Of a stretch of DNA of 64,000 nucleotides, positions 34,418-45,920 are shown in pieces. Numbering within the stretch: the stretch's first letter is position 1; every line of letters begins with the position of its first letter. The notes beneath the pieces were generated by a model that was not told the origin of the DNA, did not search any database, and was given only the letters and a program-made list of their open reading frames with translations. The stretch comes from Hordeum vulgare subsp. vulgare (lineage: Eukaryota > Streptophyta > Magnoliopsida > Poales > Poaceae), in contig NC_058518.1 of assembly GCF_904849725.1 (NCBI RefSeq), forward strand, positions 512,913,225-512,977,224, given 5' to 3'. The position numbers were made by a program, and so were the translations under genes.

Positions 34418-36034
34418 TCACCAGTAGTCGCCGCAGGAGCACTTGCCCTCCTTGAAATGGTGGAACCGCTTGTTGTCCCTCACGATGAGCTCCCGCCCGA
34501 CGATCCTCGACATGATCTTGATGGCGTTGTGGCAGTCCCCGCAGATCCTGAGGTTCTTGATGATGCGCAGCGGGGTCCTGGCCGGGGTGCTGATCAGACC
34601 GTAGGCGATGGCCAGACGCTCGCTGTGGTACAGCAGCGCCTGCTCCTTGGCCTCTTGGTCGATGTCGTGGAGCACGTACCTCGTGTCCGGGACGTAGCGC
34701 TGCTCGTTCACCACCTTCTTCTCAATCTTTGGCGGCAGCCTGTACTCCCCCAGCTTGTTCCTCCCGTCGAGCATGTTGATCCCGAGCCGCCGCTTCGGAG
34801 GAGGGGTCGGGAGCTTCTTGGGGTTGGCCTTGGACGGGTCGAGCGAGACCAGCAGCTCCTCCACCCGGTCCTCGAGGTCAATGTCGCCGTTCATGCGCGC
34901 AAGGTTCAGGACCGACTCCCAGATCATGGCGTTGGGCTCAAACGGCAGCTTCTCGACGTACTCCACGGCCTCATCGAGGTGCCCCGACTTGCCCAGCACC
35001 TCGATGATCCCGACGTAGTGCTCCATGCCGGGCTCGATGCCATGGTCCCTCGACATGGCGTCGAAGTAGAGGAATGCCTCCTCGATGGCCTCCGAGTTGG
35101 CGCAGGCGTCGAGGACCAGCACGAAGGTGCGCGCGGTGGGCGCCATGCCGCACCGCTTCATCTCCTCGAAGAGCTGCAGCGCTGCGTCACCGAGCCCGTT
35201 GGCCGCGTAGCCCTCGATCATGAGGTGCCAGGAGGCCATGTCCCGGTCGGGCATATGGTCGAACGTCCTGCGTGCGTGGGTCATGTTGCCGCACCGGCCG
35301 TACATCTCGAGGAACCGGTTGTTGACCTGGAGGTCGGCCCGGAACGGCGAGCGGAGCAGGTAGTCGTGCACCTTGCGGAGCTCCTCCAGCAGCTTGGGCG
35401 TGGAGCAGGCGCCGGCGAGCTCGTAGAAGGACGCCGCGTCCGCGCGCGCCCCCTTCTCGAGCAGCTCCACCGCCTCCTTGGCCCGTCCCTCCCTGCACAG
35501 CGCGATCAGCTTCTCCGGCCCCGCCGCGGGCTCGGGCGGCGGCGGCGGCGGCCCCTGCTGCTGCCGCTGCGGGGACGGAGCGGGAGGCGGCGGCCCGTAG
35601 CCGTGGCGCGGCGGGGGAGGCCCCTGCCGCTGCTGCTGCTGCTGGTAGTCGCTCGTCGGCGGGGGAGGAGGAGGCGGCCCATAGCCGTGGCGCGGCGGGT
35701 AGTCGTTCCTCGGCTGCTGGTAGTAATCGTTCCGCGGCGGGGGAGGCGGGTGGCCCTGCGGCGACCACTGGGGAGGAGGGGGGCCCTGCGGCGACCACTG
35801 GGGAGGAGGGGGGCCGGGGGGAGGCGGGCCCCAGTGCTGCTCCGGCGGGTGCTGGTGGCCCTGGCTGGGGACGGCGGCGGAGGAGGAGGAGGAAGGGTTG
35901 TAGGCGTGGGAAGAGGAGATGGTGCGAGCGGGGGTGAGGAGGTGGAGGAGGGAGCGGGACCTGGAGGAGGCGAGCGCGACGGAGCGCATCGGGCCGGCGG
36001 CCCGGTGGATGGCGGCGGCGGCGGCGGCGGCCAT
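34418..36034 (-). CDS. DYW-type PPR protein, DYW2-like RNA editing factor
   Basis: This is a single exon of 538 aa from ATG at 36034; an upstream in-frame ATG at 36172 would add 46 residues, but the 36034 start gives a typical organelle transit peptide ([20 protein letters not shown]). Residues about 60-185 are Pro/Gln-rich. A short set of PLS-type repeats follows (for example [20 protein letters not shown]), then E-type motifs and a C-terminal DYW domain with zinc and catalytic residues in [11 protein letters not shown]...CGDCH, ending exactly in DYW. Short repeat number plus a disordered N-terminus resembles Arabidopsis At2g15690 (DYW2), which supplies the deaminase domain in trans for C-to-U editing in plastids and mitochondria. 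That orthology is from recognition. Within the Pro-rich part, a [10 protein letters not shown] unit is duplicated. Confidence 0.92.
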   Translation of the reverse strand: MAAAAAAAIHRAAGPMRSVALASSRSRSLLHLLTPARTISSSHAYNPSSSSSAAVPSQGHQHPPEQHWGPPPPGPPPPQWSPQGPPPPQWSPQGHPPPPPRNDYYQQPRNDYPPRHGYGPPPPPPPTSDYQQQQQRQGPPPPRHGYGPPPPAPSPQRQQQGPPPPPPEPAAGPEKLIALCREGRAKEAVELLEKGARADAASFYELAGACSTPKLLEELRKVHDYLLRSPFRADLQVNNRFLEMYGRCGNMTHARRTFDHMPDRDMASWHLMIEGYAANGLGDAALQLFEEMKRCGMAPTARTFVLVLDACANSEAIEEAFLYFDAMSRDHGIEPGMEHYVGIIEVLGKSGHLDEAVEYVEKLPFEPNAMIWESVLNLARMNGDIDLEDRVEELLVSLDPSKANPKKLPTPPPKRRLGINMLDGRNKLGEYRLPPKIEKKVVNEQRYVPDTRYVLHDIDQEAKEQALLYHSERLAIAYGLISTPARTPLRIIKNLRICGDCHNAIKIMSRIVGRELIVRDNKRFHHFKEGKCSCGDYW

Positions 36035-36290
36035 GGCGGAGGCGAGAGGCGGAGAATGGGGATTCTGGTGGAGAGAAACTGTGCGGGGTTTATGCCAAAC
36101 GGACGGATGAGATATTTCCGGGCTCGCGAATGGGCCGCGCGTTCGCGTCAGCCTCACTGGGCCTGTGCCCACGTCTCAGCCCGTGGCTGCAAGGCTTTAC
36201 TCCTCCTATATACCCCTCAAAAACAAAGAAAAGCTTTACCCCTCCCACATTTTTTTTTTGTTACGGGCCACTCTATGGCTGAATGATTAG

Positions 36291-36996
36291 GGGTGTGTTT
36301 GGTTGCAGGGACATGTTAGGGTGGTTGAGGGCATCCCCAACCACCTGGTTAGGGATAGACATTTTTTCTCGTTGAAAGGATGGTGTTATCCCATGTGTTT
36401 GTTTGGTTTGAGTGATATAAATGAAGGATAAGGGTGCGACCTCGGCAGCGCGAAGGAAGGAGACGACCGGCTGGTGACACAGGAAGGGGAGGAGCCGCGG
36501 CATGAAGGAAAGATAGGAGAGATCGACGACGCGGAGGTAGAAGAGGAGCGGTCGACGCGCGACATGGAGGAAGGAGAGGAGCGGCCGGCGACGCGGAGGT
36601 AGGAGAGAAGCGGCCGACGGCGCGGACGAAGGAGGGGAGAGGTCGACGGCGCGGATATAGGAAAGAAGCGGCCGGCGATGCGGAGGGCGGAGAGGAGCGG
36701 CCGGCGACACGGAAGAAGAGGAACGGCCGACGACATACATGGCGGGGAGGAGAGGTCGGCGACGCGGAGGAAGGAGAGGGGCGGTCGGCGAGCGAACACA
36801 GCGCGCGGGGTGGATGTCGCGACCCCCCCCCCCCCCCTCCCGTTTTGGGCGGTTGACCCCATCCCTGTTTTGAGGGAATATTCTTGACATCTGGTTGCCC
36901 GTGTCCTCCTTCACCTCGGGTCCAAATAGGTGGCATCCCTCGCATAGAAGGGATATCCCTGTCCCTGGGAGGATATCCCTGCAACCAAACGCACCC
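36291..36996. mobile_element. Harbinger-type non-autonomous element upstream of the PPR gene (706 bp)
   Basis: Ends GGGTGTGTTTGGTTGCAGGG and CCCTGCAACCAAACGCACCC are 20-bp inverted repeats with one mismatch. They are flanked by TAG at 36288-36290 and 36997-36999. The interior (about 36430-36800) is a GC-rich imperfect minisatellite with a unit near 33 bp (GAGGAGCGGCCGGCGACGCG-like, about nine copies), followed by a run of about 15 C (36823-36838). The element begins 257 bp upstream of the PPR start codon, so it may lie in its promoter. Confidence 0.85.
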
Positions 36997-36999
36997 TAG

Positions 37000-37788
37000 C
37001 AGCACAGCGGTATCCCCAAACCAGATGTTTGTTCGGTGAGGAAGACGTTCCCATCAATTGTGAGGTGTATATGTTGACTTTGTAAAATCAAGATACTATG
37101 TCGGTTCAGTCTCTCGAAGGTGCTCATATGGGTAGGACGTGCGTGCGTTTATAGGGATGAGTGTAATCCTCGTATATGTGAGCGGCTTTGATTGTATTGT
37201 GCTAACCAAATATATTTTATGTTGCTAAAAAAATATTGTTTTCCCTTTTTTGTCTAAAAAAATCATTTTCCTTTTATGTGCATAACTCCACCTGATCTTT
37301 TTTTTGGCATAACTCAATTTCAGGTCATTAAAAATTGCATGAACACCATACTAAGTACTAATAGTATTTAAAAAGTGTATAATTTTATATGCAGAAGTCA
37401 ACAAAAAAACTTTATCTTCAACAAAGTCAAAAATACTGTCATTAATATTACTAAAAAGAGAAATTATATTTGATGATGAATTAACGGTACAAACCTTGTA
37501 TTGTAGATGTTGGTGTTATTTTCTACGAATTTGGAAACCTTAATACAAAAAAAAACTGTTTAGGTTTTAATATATATTTTTGAAAAACAATACACATACA
37601 CATGGATATATATTACTTGCCTGCAAAGTTTCATGGCATTTATATACGAGCTATGCAAAAATCTTAACGAAAACCATGCATTTCTGGCAGATATATTATT
37701 CACTATAAGTACATGATCCTTTTTACAATGCATATCGAAACATATTTCATGATGAAATTTTACATACATCTACAAGTCCTTATGTGTA
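37000..37788. other. Intergenic A+T-rich sequence
   Basis: No gene. GGTAGGACGTGCGTGCGTTTATAGGGATGAG near 37132-37162 resembles the dispersed-repeat piece at 21684. Confidence 0.35.
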
Positions 37789-37867
37789 CCCTTTGTTCCT
37801 AAATATAAGACATTTTGCCAGTTCAATTTAAACTGTCAAAACATCTTATATTTAGAAACGGAGATGG
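37789..37867. mobile_element. Stowaway MITE, internally deleted (79 bp)
   Basis: Ends CCCTTTGTTCCTAAATATAA and CTTATATTTAGAAACGGAGA lie close together, with TA at 37787-37788 and 37868-37869. Confidence 0.8.
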
Positions 37868-38313
37868 TATTTATTTTCAAAAATAAAACTAAACTTAAAA
37901 GGTTGTTTTTGAATTTTGGAAATTTCATGCTCGATGGAGTCCAAGAGCCAAGAAAACCACTCTCGAATATATCAAGCACAGTGAAATTAACCAAAGGACA
38001 TTTAATAATACAATCTTAATACCCTAAAAGAATCTTAATACGCTTATTTATTGTTCAAAGAGATATCCTAGACAAAGAAAACAGAAAAGAAAGGAGGAAA
38101 CAATCTGTACAGGGTGCCCAAAGGAAGCTACAGCAAAGGTCTCAGTCCCAGTCTCAGGGGATGATGATCAATCAGCACTACTATTTCTCTACCGCCTACA
38201 ATATAAAATGAACCGCAATGCAATGTCCTACAGGAAATGCTCATCATGCTATCTCTACTACACTCGGCCGGAGCCGAGTTCTTGGGGACGCCCTTGTTCG
38301 TCGACGCCGATCT

Positions 38314-41300
38314 TTAGGGCTGGAACCTCGCCGAGGGCCCTGAGTCACCGCTCACCTCGAACTCGCTCGAGCTCGCTTTGGACTCTGCGTCCGCATTGCC
38401 ACCGGCGTGGCCGCCCCTCCGGCTCCTCCGGTCCTTCAATACAAGATCAGAACAAAATATTCAGGTATACGGTCTGGAAATGGCATTGTAAGAGGAGCGG
38501 TGGGTAAAGTGGTACAACCTCCCGCGACGGGACATCCTCTGCCTCGAGCATCCGGACGACGTGACCCATCGTGGGTCTCTTCTCGGAGTCCGGGTCAACG
38601 CACCGCAGCGCCACTAGGAGGGCGCGCTTGAGAGCGCGGATGGTTGGCTTCACCTCCATGTCACGGTCCACCACCTCGTCGGCTCTCTTCGTGCCAACCA
38701 TCATTTTGAGCCACTCCACCAGATGCACCTGCAGGGCATCCATGTCATAGTTTGATTAACTAACATGCATTTCTAGCAGCCAACAGGCTAACAAACTAAC
38801 TGCACAATAGGAGATAATTAAAATTGCAAAGGTAACAGAAGGGCTACTAGGTTTAAATGATATTTTGCTGTTGAAACAAAATGGACACTAGCATGTACTC
38901 CTGAGCATGCATGATGCACTTTGAGAAGTAGAATATATATTCACCTCATTAGCTGGCCGACCATAGTCGACAGGATCCCTCCCGGTCACTGCTTCCAGGA
39001 GCAGCACGCCAAAACTGTACACGTCACTCTTCTCATTTAACAGACCTGTGTTGGCATACTCGGGGGCCACATACCTGAAATGATGGCAGCATAAAAGTTC
39101 AGTGCTCCTACAAAGCTAACTGCTTTCATACATGAAGAACAAAATCAAACATTTCCACGACTTAAGTCAGGTACTGTGAATTAAAAAACAAGAGTGGCAT
39201 ACCCGAAAGTTCCCATAACTCGAGTTGTGATATGGCTCTTCCCTGCACCCAACATCTTGGCCAATCCAAAATCAGAAAGCTTCCCATTGAAATCCTCATC
39301 AATTAGGATATTGCTTGATTTGATATCACGGTGCACAACTTTCGGCTCTATGGCTTCATGTAGATAAGCAAGCCTGCATATCATTCAGCTTGATAAAATG
39401 TCTTACCCAACAAAAATTGTGCACAATAAAACATGCAAGGAGATGAATGTGTCGATTCTTACGCCTTAGCAATTCCAAGAACGATTTTCATTCGAGCTTC
39501 CCAAGTAAGAACACCGTGTTGTCGCATGGCGCCGTGAATCCACTGTTCTAAGTTTCCATTATTCACATACTCATACACAAGCATCCTTCAATAAAAAACA
39601 AGTTAAACTAAGGGATGGGAGATGAAATAAATCATAAACCATAAACCATACGATGGGAGCAGACAGATTTGCACAATGTACATTCATTATACAAAATTAA
39701 ACACACACGACACAGCACTGAATGTTGATCAAGAAAGCATAAACCAATACTATTGTCATAGAAGCCTCAAACTCCCTATGTACTACAGAATTTCTTATAT
39801 GTACTGAAAGAGGAAACTAAAAGAGAAAATGACGCTGGTATGTTCAATTTATCATGAAGTGGAAAAAAATACTGTTGTTGGTTACAAGAAATCAATAATC
39901 AGAACCCTGCGAGAATGCAAACTATAAGAAGGTGTAGCAGTTTTATCTGTTTTTTACGCAGATACAGCAGAAAAAAATGATGGATGCCTAAGAGGAACTA
40001 CCAAATTAACTAAAAAAAACTTACCCATAATCCCATATCCAAGTTGAAGATTCAACCCTGGGTGATGGGGGGTTTCACCGGCACCTCCCACCGACTTAGC
40101 TAATCTCAGTTCCTAGATATGTTTGTGAAATAATTTTCGAATACCATTGGGTTGTCTGATCCTAGATATGTTCCTAGATAGGTTGGCTGATCAAATCATG
40201 AAGCCTGCTTGAGGAAGACATCACTGACCTTTAGGGGACCTTTTCATTTGCTAATTACATGATCTAAGCACCTCCGTTACACAAGCAACCAATCTATATT
40301 GATGGCTAATTAAGCAGCATTCGCTAATGACAAGCCCTATTGCTTGATTATCTATAGAGCTGTGATAGCTTACGTAAATAGTGGCAAACTGAGTTGTGGT
40401 TAAGGTCCCATTTGGTACCACAGTTTGCCCACCTAGTAGTTTATCGAGGAAATGTTTGATTCCATGAGACGTGTCCATGCCTATCAGGACCGGTCCATAC
40501 ATATTTGGGGCCCAAGGGCGAGAAAATAAAATGGGGCCCTTGTGAATATTTTTTTTAGAATATATTGTATTTCGAGAGCAATTTAATATATAGCATAGAT
40601 TGATGGTCTTTGAACTAAAACCACATCATGTCTTGTTGTTTTTCCTAATACTTCTGAAAGAAAAGTCATCAATACCACATGAGTATTTATTTATTTTCTC
40701 TTATTTTTCTGGATCTAAAAAAGAAATATCGCAAAACATATGTTGTGCTGCTACCTGACGGGGCCCCTATCTCTCAGGGGCCCAGGGCGGGCGCCCCGTT
40801 GCCCCGGCCTATGGGCCGGCCCTGATGCCTATATGCCACAGTAGATGTGCTTGGCCATGAAGCTGTTACTACTATTAATTAATCTCTAATAAAGTATCTT
40901 TCTTATTCTGGCCACATTTGCCACAGGTGTGACTACAGTCCTCCAATCATGCCACCATTGACCTTTAATATGTTAGTTATGCTTGGACAATTTAAATACT
41001 TCTAAAATTATGACAGGGCCTTGTTTTATCAGACTTCTGTTCAGGCATAGTTCAGCAGTCACCACATTTCCAAACGTTGAACGATGCTAACTTGAAAAGG
41101 TTCCGCAACATACACTCTGACTCTGTTAAGAGGGACAGCCTTGAGGTTCCATTATGGTGTTTATAAGCAGGACAGAAGAGAGAAATGTAGCAGCCAACAT
41201 ATCAGAGGGAACAATGAGGCAGGAAGTAGTTTTCTACTTCTCTTTTGTGCTTTTAGCCCAAAACTCATTATGGTCCAGATAATAAAGATGTTTAACGGGG

Positions 41301-42696
41301 AATAGTTTGACTTGAACGATTATTGAATAGGGTTGTTGCTTGTCAACTCTACTTAGCAAACTATATAATATGTTAAAAGGTAACAACCTAAGTCATAACG
41401 TCCATAAATGAACCGCTGAACCAAAAAAACAACAAAGAAATTGAGAGAATGCCGTAGAGAGAGTTTGGCTGCAAGCCAATTTCTTAGAAAACATGTCTGT
41501 ACAAGGATCGGTTTATAAATATGTAAGATAAATGTACTGTGGCACATGCATTCTTATGAAGTTGAACCAGACTATAAATGTTTGAAAGTTTCTCGAAGAA
41601 AGAAACATTTGAAAGGATAGAAACCTCAAATTTTCTGGTGAATGATTAATCACTAATTGACTCTAGATATAAATCAGTAGCCACCCGATGTAAATAAATA
41701 CTGTATTATAGTACAAACAAACTGGCCATCCAATGTAAATAAATACTATAGCACAAACAGAACTAAACATCCAATGGTGGAGGAGAATGAAAATAGCTAA
41801 CCTGTGGATTCCTTCGACGCAATATCCTAGCAGACGGACAAGATTTTTATGCCTGACATGGCCAATGGCCTCAACTTCAACCCTGAACTCCTTTTCTGCC
41901 TGGCCCCTGCAGTGCCATATCAAGCACACAATCAATAAGATGACATCACACAGAGGACAGCATACAATTATAAGTTTTGTAAAGAAAGTGTTGTCCTTCG
42001 AAGACAATTATAGTCCAAAGTTGCTTACATGTTATTCAGTAGTTTTTTTATCGCTACATCAGTCCCATTTATGAGTCGACCACGGTAAACCACCCCATAT
42101 CCACCCTCTCCAATGATGTTCTCCTTAGAAAACCGATTCGTCGAATGCTCCAAATCCCTCAGAGTGAACCAATGGCCCCAACCCAAGTGCGAAAATTCCG
42201 GGAGACCAACAAGAGGAGATGCGGAGACGGTCGCATACTGAGGATATTGCCTCCTAGCGTTGCCTGAACTGCCTTCATCGCCAGAATAAGCACTACCAGC
42301 CCTATCGCATTGGTAGGCCGAGCTGCACTGGCTCAAATTATCGGCATCACTCGACTTTGTCCTGACCAAGTGTCCCAGCATTTTCCCAGAATCTTTGTCA
42401 TGAGGCTTCTCCTGCACCGTCAACGTGTGGCTTTCTTGCACTTGATAGTTCTCAACAACAGCATGCTGGCGCACTTCATCCACTGCAATCTCCTTAGATA
42501 CATCGGGGATTTGAGATACTGGGATCTTATCAACAGACTTCTTCGGCTTCCTCCGGTATATGGACCAGAAGCACATGAAACCTAGTATACAGAAGATTAC
42601 CACCCAGATGCTGATGCCAATCACTATCCACAGCCTCAGGCCAAAGGGTGGCGTCTTGGATGACAGCTCTGCACGTAGGCTTTCGGCTGTCGGCAT
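38314..42696 (-). CDS. Receptor-like serine/threonine kinase, At2g42960/At3g59110 type
   Basis: Seven coding exons on the minus strand join in frame: 42696-42029, 41906-41802, 39585-39463, 39373-39203, 39074-38945, 38728-38519 and 38433-38314 (1,527 nt, 508 aa). The N-terminus has a short extracellular part, then one membrane segment ([20 protein letters not shown]) and a Ser-rich juxtamembrane region. The kinase has [11 protein letters not shown], the VAIK lysine, [10 protein letters not shown] (an RD kinase), DFGLAK, and [20 protein letters not shown], and ends [12 protein letters not shown]. All core catalytic residues are present, so it should be an active plasma-membrane or cytoplasmic-face kinase; the ligand is unknown. 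A leader intron is inferred (donor at 43967, acceptor at 42714), placing a 5' UTR exon at 43968 and above. That intron holds an eight-copy minisatellite. The 2.2-kb second coding intron carries a hAT MITE. Confidence 0.93.
40485..40824. mobile_element. hAT-type MITE in a kinase intron (340 bp)
   Basis: Ends CAGGACCGGTCCATA and TATGGGCCGGCCCTG are inverted repeats. A perfect 8-bp target duplication ATGCCTAT flanks it at 40477-40484 and 40825-40832. No coding capacity. Confidence 0.9.
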
Positions 42697-42796
42697 CTCT
42701 AGATTTGAGCAGCCTGCACACCAGGATTAGTAATGTAGTGTTAGCTTAGCATCCACTCAACCGGATGTGACATAATAACCAAGGTGGCAAATCATT

Positions 42797-43260
42797 GAAC
42801 GCGGCAAGGAAGACAAACTGAGGTCAATATGAGAACATTGCATACACTTCATTAAACACAGCAGGGAAGATAAGCTGAGATTAACATGAGGACATTGCAT
42901 ACACTTCATTGAACACAGCAAAACATGACAAAACTGGATTAATATGAGGACATTGCATACACTTCACTGAACACAGCAAACAAGACAAAACTGGATTAAT
43001 ATGAGGACATGGCAACACACTTCAATGAACATAGTAAGAAAGACAAAAAGAGATTAATATCATAACATGGCAACACGCTTCATTGAACAGAACAAGGAAA
43101 ATAAGCTGAGATTAATACCAGAACATGGCAACACACTTCACTGAACAGAGCAAGGAAAACGAGCTGGGATTAATACCAGAACGTGCCATAAACTTCAGGG
43201 GACACACACAGCAGTGAAGACAAACTGAGATTAATACTATCAGAACATGGCATACTAGAT
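42797..43260. repeat. 57-58-bp minisatellite in the inferred leader intron of the kinase gene
   Basis: Eight tandem copies begin at 42797, 42854, 42911, 42969, 43027, 43085, 43143 and 43201. Each contains GAACACAGCAAGGAAGACAA-like, then GATTAATATGAGGACATGGC-like and ACACTTCACT-like words. Spacing is almost constant at 57 or 58 bp while bases differ between copies. Confidence 0.9.
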
Positions 43261-43967
43261 ACTGCTTGCATTGGCAATGGGATGAAAAGGCGCATTGCAT
43301 TGATAACATACTAGATTAGTACACTACATATCTGGATGAGGACAACATAAATACAGCAATAATAAGATCAAAAGGCAGTTCATTATTCACCACAAGTAGT
43401 ACTATCAAAAGGGGAGGGGGAAATGAGAAGAAAGAACATGAGGCGCGATTTCCATGTGAAGCGAATTAATTGGAGGAGCATGCTCGGCAAGCGAATTAAT
43501 TCCAGGAGTTCCCCGACGACTACCTGCCCCCCTCCCAAGATGAACACCAACACATACAGCACCAATCAACACATTTGGTGCTAATTTGCTGACTCCTGGA
43601 AGCTCGTGGCCGCAGCCGGATCAAGAAGCTGGGGATTGGGAGAAAAACGGGGCTAGAACCGGCAAGGACGAAACGAATCGCGCGTATCCCCGTCAAATCA
43701 AAGCTTTCCCCTTGGGCCTCCGTTGCAAAAGAAAAGATTCGGCGCTTTCTTGCTCGCTACCCGGGGAAAGAATCCAGTCGAATCGGGCCAGGCCAATCTC
43801 AGAAGCCCTTGCAGACGCATTGGATCAAAGGTACTACTCTACTTACTAGGATCCAGTAACCAAGAACCCGCGAGCCACCATGGACGGCTACGGCGGAGCA
43901 GCTTCCGAGCAGACAATGGGAACGGGCCAGATGGGGGAGAGCGAGGAGGAGGAGACGGGTAGATCAC

Positions 43968-44340
43968 CTGTGGAGCGACAAACCCCTGGCGGCCGCCTCC
44001 CGCTTGCTCCTCTAGGGTTCTTGGAGCGGCAGGAGCAGCGGTGCCAACCACCCCCGCTGTCGCTATCCGCGTCGCCTCACGCACTCACTGCCGCGCGCCG
44101 CCGGCTGGAGCTGCTGCGGCACCTCCGGCGACTAGCTCAGCGTCGGCGTGGAGGGGGAGGCGGCTCCGGCGCATCAATGTCGGACGGATTGGGAGGGAGC
44201 AGGGGAGCAAGCGGCATTAAAGTTTGGGTCTTTCACTCGAGTGAGGGCGCAGAAGCGGAAGGAAACAGCTGTAAAAAGAATGGAAATCCGCCGTTTCCTC
44301 GCTTTGCTACGTGCACCCCGTGATGGCTTCTCTGGCTTTG
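43968..44340 (-). promoter_or_regulatory. Inferred 5' UTR exon and promoter-proximal region of the kinase gene
   Basis: A GC-rich segment ends on the minus strand with CTCCACAG before GTGATC at 43967, a good donor. It pairs with the acceptor GTGTGCAG ending at 42714, which lies 17 nt upstream of the start codon. No transcript evidence is available. The exact transcription start was not identified. Confidence 0.5.
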
Positions 44341-44889
44341 GGGTGTGATGATTAGTGGACGGTTGATGGTTAGCGTGTGCTCCTAGCTTAATGATGATGC
44401 CAAAATGTTGTTAATTAATCAATGGTTCTTGCTCTGAGGATGCGGCCAAGTGTCCAATTGACCGGATTATACAACTAACCCAAGTACTTACCAAGAGAAA
44501 AACAATAGCTGGATAGATGGTACTGCCTTCTTCTTATTTAGAAATATATATGCCATGCGCGGGTACGGGCACCCGCGTATGGTGAGGTTGGAATAGGGTT
44601 TATGGAAAGACCAATGAAATCATCATGGGTGCATCGCTACCGCCGTGACACACTTTGCGTTTATTTAGAGCTTCATGATCGTACTCACAATGACCATAGC
44701 AAGGCGGGGGTCATTGAAATTGAAGTTTGACGAACACTCTGTGTTTTTTTCTTCCTCGAGAATGAGTAGCGGCTCAATAGAAGGACATTTTGGGTCGATG
44801 TATATGTTTCTCTTTTGTCATGGGCAATGACACACAGACTACAACCGTGAGTCTTGTTTGTGACTCTAAACATTCAATTACGATTCATG
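44341..44889. other. Intergenic sequence
   Basis: No gene or repeat recognised. Confidence 0.35.
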
Positions 44890-45786
44890 TAGTTCTTTTT
44901 TCTTGCGAACGCTTAATTTTCACATCGTCTATAAGAAGAAGATAAGAGGGCAATCTACAACGGGTTCATCGGAACCCCATATAGCCCCCACGTACAAGAA
45001 GGTTGGCACAATTACAAAACAACACAAGACCTACACTTATTGGACGGTACTGGTCAAGGCATTCAACACACGAGCATTTGCCCTCCTTCCCGACCAACTA
45101 GACAACAAGAATGATCCGGGAATTGAATCCCTTTCGTGCCTCCTTTGGCACTAAGCGCCTGGACGAGGTTCGTCAAGCACCGATAGAGCCACCATTTGTC
45201 GGAACTAAAGTGTGGGGCAGCCTACACCGGGAGATAACTTCAACCCACACCACTCGCGAGAAGGGGCACTCGACAAATAGATGGTCGGCGGTCTCTGACA
45301 CCTGATCACATAAGCGACAAAGCCTCAAGATCACTGTCTAGTGCACGTCAGTGCCTCATATCCACCATGCAGAGGTGACTCGTACAAGGAAAACCAAAAT
45401 TGCATTCAACATCGAGAGGGAGCCACATCTTGGACCTTTTGGATCACCCCGTCGCTAGGAAAAGAGCTCGAGCTCTTTTTTTTCGTGAAGGGGGAAAGAC
45501 CCCGGCATGTGCATCATCATGGTGTGGACATCTCGAGCTCATGGAAGAAAGCATGATACGCTGACGGCGTGGAGTACTCCCTAGATGTCGTCCACTTCCA
45601 GATGAGTCTCTTGGAGCTCTCGTTTGTCAAGATCACGCCTTGCACCACCATGTGGCGTATGGCTAGGAACTGTTGGATGATGACCGACACGGTTGGTGTG
45701 TCGACGACCGATGTTGATTCATTCTTTTTCTCCCGGGAAACCTTGCCCGCCAACTTGTAAATATTGCGTGTAGCGGTGTAGGTCAA
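44890..45786 (-). pseudogene. LINE ORF2 C-terminal remnant with a zf-RVT-like domain
   Basis: On the minus strand a frame with LIWKWTTSREYSTPSAYHAF (about 45620-45540) is followed, after frame breaks, by a Cys/His region reading CDQVSETADHLFVECPF and VVWVEVISRCRLP (about 45320-45220), then RLVPKEARKGFNSRIILVV. This matches the order of the zinc-binding reverse transcriptase C-terminal domain of plant LINE-type elements: W-x-G-xYS-x-(K)SAY, then C-x2-C-x6-E-x3-H-x4-C. Stops occur throughout, so it is dead. The reverse transcriptase core is absent. Confidence 0.6.
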
Positions 45787-45873
45787 TTTTAATAGGGAAC
45801 AACATACAAATGTATGTAGATATATTTTACACTATAAATTTACTTAATTTCTTTTCTATGTAGTCTTCTATTG

Positions 45874-45875
<2 letters not shown>

Positions 45876-45918
<43 letters not shown>
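45876..45918. repeat. (TA)n microsatellite
   Basis: About 21 TA units without interruption. Confidence 0.95.

Positions 45919-45920
<2 letters not shown>

Noticed and set aside
34457..36286. 609-codon open frame on the plus strand
   Set aside because: It is antisense to the DYW-type PPR gene. GC-rich codon use on the minus strand removes stops from this frame; it shows only low-complexity Arg/Gly/Pro sequence and no motif.
36273..37005. Minus-strand frames of 158-218 codons
   Set aside because: They are translations of the GC-rich minisatellite inside the Harbinger-type element; repeated RRPLLS-like units follow the DNA repeat.
38447..38518. Alternative C-terminus of the kinase by reading through the last intron
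   Set aside because: The read-through tail has no family similarity, while splicing from 38519 to 38433 gives a typical Ser-rich C-terminus with proper GT-AG borders. Intron retention remains possible.
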